32,631 nt of DNA, from NCBI GenBank assembly GCA_030431775.1, contig JAUIHW010000042.1, positions 1 to 32,631 of the forward strand, in the 5' to 3' direction. Position numbers and translations under genes: made by a program. Below the pieces are notes generated by a model. The model had not been told where the DNA came from. It saw only the letters and a list, made by a program, of their open reading frames with translations, and ran no database searches. The DNA is from Gammaproteobacteria bacterium (lineage in GTDB: Bacteria > Pseudomonadota > Gammaproteobacteria > Pseudomonadales > JAUIET01). Positions 25,066 to 32,631 of the stretch are shown here, one piece after another. The first letter of the stretch is position 1. Each line of letters opens with the position of its first letter.

Positions 25066-25995
25066 TTATTCAACCAGCAGGAGTACCACCCGATCACTTG
25101 GCGCAGCATGAGCAGGCGCCAGTGGCCCAAGCCCATGCACGCTGATTCGCTTGGAACCGACCTGCAAGGCCAACATTCGGTTTGCAAAATCCTGGGCCAG
25201 CTGTTCAGACTCTTGCAATAAGGTCGGCAAATCTGCGGACCCGTATTTGTGACCAACCACCCTAACAGCTACACTCTGACTCTTCAGCCAGGCGGCCAGT
25301 TCAGCAAGTTGCTCGCTCGTTTGCGGTTGTTCCCAGTTCAGCTGATCAACAGCTAACTCAAGTCGGCCAGTCAAGCGTAACGCTTCACTCCAGCTGTCAG
25401 CGGACTCTGCAGAGCCAACCCCACCGGAACCTGACGAGCTGACATCCACCCAGTCAAGACGGGCATACACGCGTTTGTTGCCACGTTTAATAACGTACAA
25501 GCCAAGCAAGGCCTCAGCAGTTTCGGCGAGCAGATAAAATTGATTCTTATCCGGCCCATACAAAACCTTCTCCGCAAATACAGTATTTGCCCATTTATTA
25601 CTCGGACCACAGGCAAAATCGGCACAGGCAAACAGGGTGCGAAAATTCAGCGTCTCCAGCTGCTGCGTAAAGAACTCGTACACCTGTCGAGAGGAATAAC
25701 GCTGCTCAATGCGATAAGTGATGCTGGTCAATCGACCTCGAACCTGGCGCTCTTTTTCGGGCCGCCACATTCCCTGGACTTTTTTAACTTTTCCGGTTGC
25801 GAAATAACGACTGACCGACTCACTGGCAGTGAAACGAACAATGCCGGAGCCAGGGAAACGCTCAATCGAATCCAGGTCACGACTACCGTCGATATCCGGG
25901 ACGACCTGAGCAGACAGCGTCGCGGACACAAACCAAAGGGCCAGCAGCCATCCGAACCCACCAATATGCGGCATTTTCAACATCTGACAATTCAT
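25066..25995 (-). CDS. DUF4892 domain protein with degenerate OmpA-like C-terminus, secreted
   Basis: A periplasmic or outer-membrane protein of about 309 residues with a signal peptide (GWLLALWFVSATLSAQ). The middle part contains GSRDLDSIERFPGSGIVRF, a charged beta-rich region and four nearby Cys-type residues in the TLFACADFACGPSN stretch, which could form a disulfide. The last ~100 residues (VRVVGHKYGSADLP to SDRVVLLLVE) resemble a reduced OmpA-like peptidoglycan-binding domain. I believe this is the DUF4892 family, function unknown. The start is uncertain: ATGs at 25995, 25983 and 25974 all give a signal peptide. It follows the alpha/beta hydrolase gene directly. Confidence 0.75.
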   Translation of the reverse strand: MNCQMLKMPHIGGFGWLLALWFVSATLSAQVVPDIDGSRDLDSIERFPGSGIVRFTASESVSRYFATGKVKKVQGMWRPEKERQVRGRLTSITYRIEQRYSSRQVYEFFTQQLETLNFRTLFACADFACGPSNKWANTVFAEKVLYGPDKNQFYLLAETAEALLGLYVIKRGNKRVYARLDWVDVSSSGSGGVGSAESADSWSEALRLTGRLELAVDQLNWEQPQTSEQLAELAAWLKSQSVAVRVVGHKYGSADLPTLLQESEQLAQDFANRMLALQVGSKRISVHGLGPLAPAHAAPSDRVVLLLVE

Positions 25996-26002
25996 CCTCT
26001 GA

Positions 26003-26878
26003 TCATTGTCGGTCATTTGGCAGGAACTGATCAATCATTTCCGCCGTATCCGCTGCTTGAGCTTCCATATGAAAATGATGGTTGCCCGCTAATTCCACAA
26101 CTTTGAGATGCGGATGCTGAACCAACTTCTCCAACTGCTTGGCGGCAAACTGTCGGTAGTACGGTGACAGTATTACCAGGGCCGGAGTGCACAGCTCGGC
26201 CAGTAGGGCGTCGTTGTGCCCAGCAGACAGCTTGAAAGCTGAGCGCCCTTTAAGGCGCTCGTCATGGCGCCAAACGTAGCCACCAGCCACCGGGCGCAGC
26301 CCGCGTTCCAATATTAGACGTGCAGACGCATATTCCATTGGCATCACCTTTTGCCGCACCGCCACCGCGGCTTCCAGCGTTGCAATGGGTTTCTGGACTA
26401 AGTTCTGATCACGTCGACTCAGATAACGACGCTCGTCTCGAATATACTCCCTGAGGTTCTTTGCACTGTCATTCAAATCTGAGGGCGGCGGCAAGAAGGC
26501 GTCAAGACACACCAGGCCCTGGATTCGCTCAGGGGCCGCCAAGGTCAACAGGGTTGCGATCATGGCACCGCGCGAGTGCCCGATGACAGCGAATTCTCCC
26601 CAGCCACACTGATCTGCTATATCCAGCAACTCCAGCAATTCCGCCCAAATGAGGTACTGCGAATTCGCCGAGCGATGGCTGCTTTTGCCGTGCCCAGCCA
26701 GGTCAACTGCGACTACTTGGAAGCGCGCCAGCATGGGAGCAAGAACGTCAAAGCTGGCGGCGTTGTCCAGCCACCCGTGCAGCGCCATCAACGGCAGCCC
26801 ATCATCAGGCCCCCACCGCTTGGCAGCAAAACTCATGTCGCCAACAGAAAATTCAAGCTCCTCGCCCTGATAGATCAT
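26003..26878 (-). CDS. Alpha/beta hydrolase
   Basis: A 291-residue alpha/beta-fold hydrolase. Features: the oxyanion LMALHGWLDNAASF motif, the nucleophile elbow VIGHSRGAMIA with the catalytic Ser, a lid-like helical stretch (about residues 130-190, starting near PPPSDLNDSAKN), an acidic residue region after VILSPYYR, and the catalytic His in LAGNHHFHME. This is the pattern of small-ester hydrolases or C-C bond hydrolases; no substrate can be named. It begins inside the gpsA stop codon (four-base overlap, ATGA) and is followed by the DUF4892 gene, so gpsA, hydrolase and DUF4892 are probably one operon. Confidence 0.9.
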   Translation of the reverse strand: MIYQGEELEFSVGDMSFAAKRWGPDDGLPLMALHGWLDNAASFDVLAPMLARFQVVAVDLAGHGKSSHRSANSQYLIWAELLELLDIADQCGWGEFAVIGHSRGAMIATLLTLAAPERIQGLVCLDAFLPPPSDLNDSAKNLREYIRDERRYLSRRDQNLVQKPIATLEAAVAVRQKVMPMEYASARLILERGLRPVAGGYVWRHDERLKGRSAFKLSAGHNDALLAELCTPALVILSPYYRQFAAKQLEKLVQHPHLKVVELAGNHHFHMEAQAADTAEMIDQFLPNDRQ

Positions 26879-27885
26879 GTCAGAAACTCAACATCACTGT
26901 TTTGTTCTCCTTCCATCAGGCCGGAGACGACCTCATGCAGATCAGCATCTTCCACCAAAATCGCATACAGGCCCGAGACCAGGGGCATATACACCGAGCG
27001 CCGATCAGCCTCCTGCTTTACGAGCTTCAAGGTATTAAGCCCCTCAGCAACCTGCCCCATGTCGTCGAGCACATCCTGAAGCTTTTTACCCTGGCCCAGC
27101 TGCCAACCCAGCTGATAGTTACGACTCAGCGGTGACATACAGGTCACGATAAGATCGCCAACTCCACTCAGGCCAAGAAAAGTCATTGGGTTTGCGCCCA
27201 AGCGCACTGCAAAACGACTCATTTCTGCGAGACTGCGGGTCAACAGCATGCCAATTGTATTCAAACCAAGATCCATGGCCGCCGCAAGCCCCGCGATAAT
27301 GGCGTAAATATTCTTCAAGGCACCGGCCAGTTCAACGCCATAAATATCGGGGTTCGAATACACTCTGAAGCTGGCTGACTTCAACAGCTCCTGTACGGTT
27401 TCCTGGACCATGGGGTCTGGGCTGGCGATCACGGTGCCGGTCATGTGGCCAGCGGCAATTTCCTTGGCAAGATTGGGACCACTCAATACAGCCACTTTGG
27501 CCTGTGGTAGTTCTTCGGTCAGTACTTCACTCATTAATTTGAAGCCGTCCGGGTCAATACCCTTAGTCGTACTGACCACAAGCGCGTCAGCGGGTAAGGC
27601 TCCCTTCAGTGTTCTCGCGACTTCCCGGCAGGAAGCGCTGGGAACAGCAACAAATACCACGGTACACGCGGCGACAGCACTTGCCAGGTCCGTTTCCGCC
27701 AGCAAATTGGGTGAAAGCCCGATGTCCGGCAAGTACGCGCTGTTGCGATGCTCAGTATTGATCTCGTCCGCCCGCTCCCGGTTTCTTAGCCAGAGAGTGG
27801 TCTGGTGACCATTGACCGCCAATATATTAGCGATTGCCGTGCCGAAGCTGCCGCCACCCAGCACGGCCACTTGTTTTGCATCCAT
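26875..27885 (-). CDS. gpsA: Glycerol-3-phosphate dehydrogenase [NAD(P)+]
   Basis: Reduces dihydroxyacetone phosphate to sn-glycerol 3-phosphate for phospholipid synthesis. The 336 residues are of normal length. Seen are the Rossmann VAVLGGGSFGTAIANILA, the VFVAVPSASCREVA stretch, STTKGIDPDG, AVLSGPNLAKEIAAG, and the catalytic Lys region VELAGALKNIYAI. The ATG at 27883-27885 has AGGAG upstream. The gene lies 43 bases downstream of htpG and overlaps the hydrolase gene by four bases. Confidence 0.97.
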   Translation of the reverse strand: MDAKQVAVLGGGSFGTAIANILAVNGHQTTLWLRNRERADEINTEHRNSAYLPDIGLSPNLLAETDLASAVAACTVVFVAVPSASCREVARTLKGALPADALVVSTTKGIDPDGFKLMSEVLTEELPQAKVAVLSGPNLAKEIAAGHMTGTVIASPDPMVQETVQELLKSASFRVYSNPDIYGVELAGALKNIYAIIAGLAAAMDLGLNTIGMLLTRSLAEMSRFAVRLGANPMTFLGLSGVGDLIVTCMSPLSRNYQLGWQLGQGKKLQDVLDDMGQVAEGLNTLKLVKQEADRRSVYMPLVSGLYAILVEDADLHEVVSGLMEGEQNSDVEFLT

Positions 27886-27928
27886 TACAGTCGCTCCTGG
27901 CCAGATTGGGTGGCAGTTGTGCTGGCTG

Positions 27929-29860
27929 CTAGTGAGTCAATTCAAGCAACAGCCTATTCAGGCGCGAGACAAAATCAGCCGGGTCTTTCAGCTGGCTGCC
28001 TTCGGCCAGGCGCGCCTGGTCCAGCAACACACTGAGCAGTTCCTTGAAGCGTTCTTCGTCCGCCTCCTGATCGAGCTTACTGACCAGCGCGTGCTCAGGG
28101 TTCAGTTCCAGGGTTGGCTTGGTGTCCGGTACCTCCTGGCCAGCCGCCTCCAGAATTCGCTGCATCTGCGCACCCATTTCGTGCTCGGCAACCACCAGGC
28201 AGGCCGGCGAATCAGTCAGCCTATTGGTCACACGTACTTCATTGACTTCGTCGCCCAGCGCTTCTTTCGCACGTTCAACCAGACCACTGTGCTTTTCACT
28301 GAGTTCCTCTTTGGCCTTCTTGTCTTCCTCGTTGTCCAGCTCGCCAAGGTCCAGCTCTCCCTTTGCGACATCCTGCAGCTGCTTGCCATCAAATTCCATC
28401 AGATGGCCCATCAGCCAATCATCAATTCGATCATGCAGCAACAGTACTTCAATGCCTTTTTTCTTGAATACTTCAAGATGCGGGCTGTTTTTGGCCGTGT
28501 TCAGATTATCCGCCGCGATGTAGTAGATCTTTTCCTGCCCTTCCTGCATGCGGGCCACATAGTCTCCAAGGGTTTGATCCTGAACCTCACTGGCACTGTG
28601 GGTAGTTGTGAAACGCAGCAGCCCGGCAATTTTTTCCTTGTTACTGAAATCCTCTGCGGGCCCCTCTTTAAGAACCTGACCAAACTCCTGCCAGAACGTG
28701 GCGAACTTCTCTGGCTCGTTCTTGCTCATCTTCTCAAGCATATCCAAAACACGCTTGGTCAACGCGCTGCGAATAGAGTCGATGTTCGGGTCAGATTGCA
28801 GCAGCTCACGAGAAACGTTCAGCGGCAAATCGTTGGAGTCGATTATCCCCTTCACGAAGCGCAGGTATAAGGGTAGAAACTGCTCGGCTTCGTCAAGAAT
28901 AAAGGTACGCTGTACATACAGTTTTAAACCGCGCACACCGTCGCGTTGCCAGAGATCAAACGGGGCCCGCCCAGGAATATACAGCAGGCTCGTATACTCC
29001 AGCTTGCCTTCCACCTTATTGTGGCTCCAGCCTAACGCATCCTCAAAGTCGTGAGATACGTGCTTGTAGAACTCCTGGTATTCCTCATCGCTGATTTCAG
29101 TGCGCGACCGGGTCCAAAGCGCTTTGGCAGAATTGATCGCCTCATACTCCGGCGTCTTGTCGGCCGCGGATTTGTCCTCAGCGTCCTCGTCATCAGGCTT
29201 CGGCATTTCCTCCTTAGGCATCAATACCGGAATGGAAATATGATCGGAGTATTTTTTGATAATGCTACGCAGGCGGAAGCCATTGGCAAACTCCAACTGA
29301 TCTGACTTCAGGTGCAGGGTGATTTCGGTGCCACGCCCGGCCTTCTCAGCCGCTGCCACACTGAAATCTGACTCCCCGGTTGATTCCCAAAGAGTAGCCT
29401 GATCGGGATCAGTGCCGGCGCGTCGGGTCAGCACAGAAACCCGGTCTGCAACAATAAATGCCGAGTAAAATCCAACCCCAAACTGGCCAATCAGCTGCGA
29501 ATCTTTCTTTTGGTCACCGGTCAGGTTTTCCAGGAACTGCGCCGTACCAGATTTGGCGATCGTACCGAGGTTGTTGACCACCTCGTCACGAGACATTCCG
29601 ATGCCATTGTCGGATATGCTGATCGTTTTGGCTTCTTCGTCAAAATCAATGCGGATCTTCAGGTCGCCATCGTCCCCGTAAAGTGAGTTGTCAGACAAGG
29701 CCTCAAAACGCAGCTTATCGGCCGCGTCGGACGCATTGGAAATCAATTCACGCAGGAATATTTCCTTGTTGCTGTACAAGGAATTGATCATTAGCTGCAA
29801 TAACTGTTTGGCTTCCGTCTGGAAGCCCATCGTCTGCTTTTCTGCAGTCGCTTCAGTCAT
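27929..29860 (-). CDS. htpG: Molecular chaperone HtpG (Hsp90)
   Basis: ATP-dependent Hsp90 chaperone of 643 residues, normal length. The N-terminal ATPase (GHKL) domain shows [29 protein letters not shown] and [17 protein letters not shown]. The middle domain includes [11 protein letters not shown], and the C-terminal dimerisation domain includes [24 protein letters not shown] seven to eight bases before the ATG supports the start. It is preceded by a heat-shock promoter, so it is likely under sigma-32 control. gpsA follows after 43 bases and could receive read-through. Confidence 0.98.
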   Translation of the reverse strand: MTEATAEKQTMGFQTEAKQLLQLMINSLYSNKEIFLRELISNASDAADKLRFEALSDNSLYGDDGDLKIRIDFDEEAKTISISDNGIGMSRDEVVNNLGTIAKSGTAQFLENLTGDQKKDSQLIGQFGVGFYSAFIVADRVSVLTRRAGTDPDQATLWESTGESDFSVAAAEKAGRGTEITLHLKSDQLEFANGFRLRSIIKKYSDHISIPVLMPKEEMPKPDDEDAEDKSAADKTPEYEAINSAKALWTRSRTEISDEEYQEFYKHVSHDFEDALGWSHNKVEGKLEYTSLLYIPGRAPFDLWQRDGVRGLKLYVQRTFILDEAEQFLPLYLRFVKGIIDSNDLPLNVSRELLQSDPNIDSIRSALTKRVLDMLEKMSKNEPEKFATFWQEFGQVLKEGPAEDFSNKEKIAGLLRFTTTHSASEVQDQTLGDYVARMQEGQEKIYYIAADNLNTAKNSPHLEVFKKKGIEVLLLHDRIDDWLMGHLMEFDGKQLQDVAKGELDLGELDNEEDKKAKEELSEKHSGLVERAKEALGDEVNEVRVTNRLTDSPACLVVAEHEMGAQMQRILEAAGQEVPDTKPTLELNPEHALVSKLDQEADEERFKELLSVLLDQARLAEGSQLKDPADFVSRLNRLLLELTH

Positions 29861-29895
29861 AGAAAATCTCCGTGGCTATTGTTCGTCGGGCCAAC

Positions 29896-29923
29896 ATGGG
29901 GACGATGCGGGGGAATTCAAGGG
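29896..29923 (-). promoter_or_regulatory. Heat-shock (sigma-32) promoter of htpG
   Basis: On the minus strand, CCCTTGAA (29916-29923) is followed, after 14 bases, by CCCCAT (29896-29901) and then GTT. This fits the sigma-32 (RpoH) consensus CTTGAA-N13-17-CCCCAT with the right spacing. Transcription would start about 29885-29889, roughly 25-30 bases before the htpG ATG. htpG is a known sigma-32 target in enterobacteria. Confidence 0.75.
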
Positions 29924-29951
29924 CCGATACGCCAAAAACGCTGGCCCCTGA

Positions 29952-30006
29952 TAAAAAAGGAAGGAGTCGCGGTAATTTGCCCTGTTGACCAAGGCAAATT
30001 ACCGCG
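29952..30006 (-). terminator. Intrinsic terminator of the lpd-sucCD cluster
   Basis: A perfect 14-base inverted repeat (29993-30006 and 29968-29981) with an 11-base loop lies 16 bases past the sucD stop. On the minus strand it is followed by a T-rich stretch with six consecutive T (29953-29958). It separates the TCA-cycle operon from htpG. Confidence 0.75.
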
Positions 30007-30021
30007 CCGGACAGGCTGTGA

Positions 30022-30897
30022 TCAGGCCCAGCCGGTAATTTCGCCCAAGGCCTTACCAATATCAGCGAGGCTGCGCACAGTGCGAACACCAGCGTCTTCA
30101 AGCGCAGCGAACTTTTCATCCGCGGTGCCCTTGCCACCAGCGATAATCGCACCAGCGTGACCCATGCGTTTGCCAGCGGGTGCGGTAACCCCGGCGATAT
30201 AACTGACCACTGGCTTGGACACATTGGACTTGATAAACGCGGCCGCTTCCTCTTCGGCGGTGCCACCGATTTCACCAATCATAACAATGGCTTCGGTCTT
30301 CGGATCATTCTCGAAGCGCCCGAGAATATCAATGAAGTTTGAACCCGGTATCGGGTCTCCACCAATGCCAACACAGGTAGACTGGCCGAATCCGGTATCC
30401 GTGGTTTGCTTGACCGCCTCATAAGTCAGAGTACCGGAACGCGACACGATACCCACCTTGCCTGGCAGGTGAATATCACCAGGCATGATACCAATCTTGC
30501 ATTCGCCTGGGGTAATAACACCCGGGCAATTCGGGCCGATCAGCGTGACGTTTTCGCGATCGCAGACGATTTTTGCCTCCAGCATATCCAGCGTTGGTAT
30601 ACCTTCGGTAATGCACACGATCAGCTCCAGGCCGGACCGGGCCGCTTCAATAATTGAGTCCTTACAAAACGGTGCTGGCACGTAAATGACCGTCGCCTGC
30701 GCCCCTGTGGATTGCACCGCATCAGAGACCGTATCGAATACCGGCAGATCCAAATGCGTCTGGCCACCTTTCCCAGGCGTCACACCGCCCACCATCTTGG
30801 TCCCGTAGGCAATCGCTTGTTCAGAGTGGTAAGAGCCCTGGGAGCCGGTGAACCCCTGGCAGATAACCCGGGTGTTTTTATCAATCAAAATACTCAT
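30022..30897 (-). CDS. sucD: Succinate-CoA ligase, alpha subunit
   Basis: CoA-binding subunit of succinyl-CoA synthetase, which makes ATP or GTP from succinyl-CoA in the TCA cycle. The 291 residues match the family: [17 protein letters not shown] (CoA site), [40 protein letters not shown] and [17 protein letters not shown], which contains the phosphorylated His. Its ATG overlaps the sucC stop (TAATG), so translation of the two subunits is coupled. Last gene before the terminator at 29952-30006. Confidence 0.98.
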   Translation of the reverse strand: MSILIDKNTRVICQGFTGSQGSYHSEQAIAYGTKMVGGVTPGKGGQTHLDLPVFDTVSDAVQSTGAQATVIYVPAPFCKDSIIEAARSGLELIVCITEGIPTLDMLEAKIVCDRENVTLIGPNCPGVITPGECKIGIMPGDIHLPGKVGIVSRSGTLTYEAVKQTTDTGFGQSTCVGIGGDPIPGSNFIDILGRFENDPKTEAIVMIGEIGGTAEEEAAAFIKSNVSKPVVSYIAGVTAPAGKRMGHAGAIIAGGKGTADEKFAALEDAGVRTVRSLADIGKALGEITGWA

Positions 30898-32063
30898 TAC
30901 TTACCTCCTGCCGCTTTAACCGCCTGCTGCGCTGCATCGGTCAGCGACTTCGCAGCAATAATATTAAGACCGCTATCGGCCAGAGTTTTTGCACCGAGTG
31001 CCGCATTATTGCCCTCGAGACGAACGACGACCGGCACGCTGACCCCCACTTCCTCAACGGCGCCAATAATGCCTTCGGCAATCAGGTCACAGCGGACGAT
31101 GCCGCCAAATATATTAACCAGCACCGCGGCGACGTTGTCATCTGACAGGATAATCTTGAACGCCTCGGAGACTCTCTCTTTGGTTGCACCGCCACCAACA
31201 TCCAGAAAGTTTGCGGGCTCGCCACCATGGTGCTTGATAATGTCCATTGTTCCCATCGCCAGGCCAGCACCATTGACCATGCAACCGATATTGCCGTCCA
31301 GCGCCACGTAATTCAGCTCCCATTGAGCCGCCTGCATCTCACGCTCGTCTTCCTGAGAGGTGTCATGCATCTCCTGCAATCGAGGATGACGATACAGCGC
31401 ATTACTGTCCACATTCATTTTGGAGTCCAGACAGTGCAGGTCACCGTCTTTAGTGATGACCAGAGGATTGATTTCCAGCAGGGCCAGGTCATTTTCCACA
31501 AAGAGTTTGGCAAGCCCCAGGAAAATGTGTGTGAACTGTTTGATCTGCTTTCCAGCCAAGCCAAGCTGAAACGCAAGCTCCCGCCCCTGGTAAGGCATGG
31601 CCCCCACCAAAGGATCAATTTCCGCCTTGAGGATTTTTTCGGGTGTTTCGTGGGCCACTTTTTCGATGTCCACTCCGCCTTCCGTCGATGCCATGAACAC
31701 AATGCGCTGCGAACTGCGATCGACGACTGCGCCAAGATACAGTTCCTGTTCAACATCAGTGCAGGATTCGACCAGAATCTTGTTGACCGGCTGCCCATTG
31801 GCATCGGTTTGATAGGTGACCAGATTTTTGCCCAACCATTTGTGTACGAAGTCTTCGATCTCCTGCTTGGATTTTGCCAGCAATACTCCACCGGCCTTAC
31901 CACGCCCCCCTGCATGCACCTGCGCTTTTACGACCCAGACGTCTCCGCCGATTTTGGAAGCGGCCTCCACAGCTTCCTTGGCGCTGTCGACCGCATAGCC
32001 CTCGGACACGGGAAGACCGTATTCAGCAAACAGCTGTTTGCCCTGATATTCATGAAGATTCAT
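30897..32063 (-). CDS. sucC: Succinate-CoA ligase [ADP-forming], beta subunit
   Basis: Nucleotide-binding subunit of succinyl-CoA synthetase. 388 residues, as in E. coli. Seen are the N-terminal [19 protein letters not shown], the ATP-grasp [22 protein letters not shown] with a metal-binding residue, [18 protein letters not shown] and the C-terminal [24 protein letters not shown] upstream of the ATG acts as the ribosome-binding site. It lies 143 bases after the lpd stop, so it may also have its own promoter. Confidence 0.98.
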   Translation of the reverse strand: MNLHEYQGKQLFAEYGLPVSEGYAVDSAKEAVEAASKIGGDVWVVKAQVHAGGRGKAGGVLLAKSKQEIEDFVHKWLGKNLVTYQTDANGQPVNKILVESCTDVEQELYLGAVVDRSSQRIVFMASTEGGVDIEKVAHETPEKILKAEIDPLVGAMPYQGRELAFQLGLAGKQIKQFTHIFLGLAKLFVENDLALLEINPLVITKDGDLHCLDSKMNVDSNALYRHPRLQEMHDTSQEDEREMQAAQWELNYVALDGNIGCMVNGAGLAMGTMDIIKHHGGEPANFLDVGGGATKERVSEAFKIILSDDNVAAVLVNIFGGIVRCDLIAEGIIGAVEEVGVSVPVVVRLEGNNAALGAKTLADSGLNIIAAKSLTDAAQQAVKAAGGK

Positions 32064-32206
32064 TGAAACACCCTAGTTGTTGAGAGAAATAACCGCGCCG
32101 GTATCGCGACTCAACATGAGTCTAACCGACACAGAGAAAGACTGGAGGCCACGGGTACGCCCGCGGCTGCCTATTGTCCTGAATTAAAAAGCACAATTCA
32201 ACCGCT
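32064..32206 (-). other. Intergenic region between lpd and sucC
   Basis: 143 bases without a gene. It holds a hairpin at 32149-32166 (seven-pair stem with one G-U pair, four-base loop) and no T-tract after it, so it is not an intrinsic terminator. It may be an RNA-processing or regulatory site, or a spacer containing a sucC promoter. I see no convincing -35/-10 pair. Confidence 0.3.

Positions 32207-32631
<425 letters not shown>

Noticed and set aside
27812-28870. 352-codon plus-strand frame opposite htpG
   Set aside because: Antisense to htpG, and its sequence is the complement of the conserved C-terminal half.
31227-32066. 279-codon plus-strand frame opposite sucC
   Set aside because: Antisense shadow of the sucC gene, which is full length and conserved.

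Overview
The window is ordinary-looking chromosomal DNA of roughly 53-55 % GC (estimated by eye), densely packed with genes. It looks like a gammaproteobacterium, probably a free-living marine one. The evidence is the set of gene families: EpmC, PdxB, GcvR, a YheU-like UPF0270 protein, PrmB, TusA, malate synthase G, and sucCD following lpd. I could not run a search, so a closer placement (for example Cellvibrionales-like) is only a guess. I see no tRNA, rRNA, CRISPR array, insertion sequence or phage gene, and no stretch over 300 bases without a gene.

Layout. (1) Positions 1-3634, minus strand: an uncharacterised cell-envelope operon. It encodes a TPR protein with a TonB-like C-terminal domain, a secreted Gly/Ser/Pro-rich protein and a lipoprotein, and an open frame runs off the left edge. 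(2) 3869-6040: malate synthase G. (3) 6129-11697, minus strand: a compact coenzyme F420 operon, transcribed npdG-cofE-cofD-cofC-cofGH. It encodes the F420-specific enzymes from deazaflavin synthesis to glutamylation plus an F420:NADP oxidoreductase. A short-chain dehydrogenase gene diverges from it at 11856. (4) 12798-14880, plus strand: a small membrane-anchored protein and a lone polysaccharide flippase. (5) 14883-19169, minus strand: a tightly overlapping operon, hisN-epmC-exonuclease-pdxB-methyltransferase. (6) 19235-20542: a GntP-type permease. (7) 20529-21523: tusA and a UPF0270 gene on the minus strand, diverging from gcvR. (8) 21571-25056: two small uncharacterised genes, aroC and prmB on the minus strand, then folE on the plus strand. 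(9) 25066-29860, minus strand: htpG, gpsA, an alpha/beta hydrolase and a DUF4892 protein. (10) 30022 to the right edge, minus strand: the end of the TCA-cycle cluster, lpd (partial), sucC and sucD, closed by a strong terminator.

The F420 operon is the main point of interest. F420 is best known from archaea and actinobacteria. Here the radical-SAM enzyme is the fused CofG-CofH form, while CofE is the short single-domain form without the flavin reductase domain of mycobacterial FbiB. The window contains no recognisable F420H2-dependent oxidoreductase other than NpdG, so the physiological use of the cofactor is not visible here. The second candidate for an undescribed system is the envelope trio at the left edge. 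Several genes appear to start with GTG or TTG (cofGH, hisN, the UPF0270 gene, tusA, gcvR, aroC, prmB), and start positions were chosen from Shine-Dalgarno sequences where one was visible.
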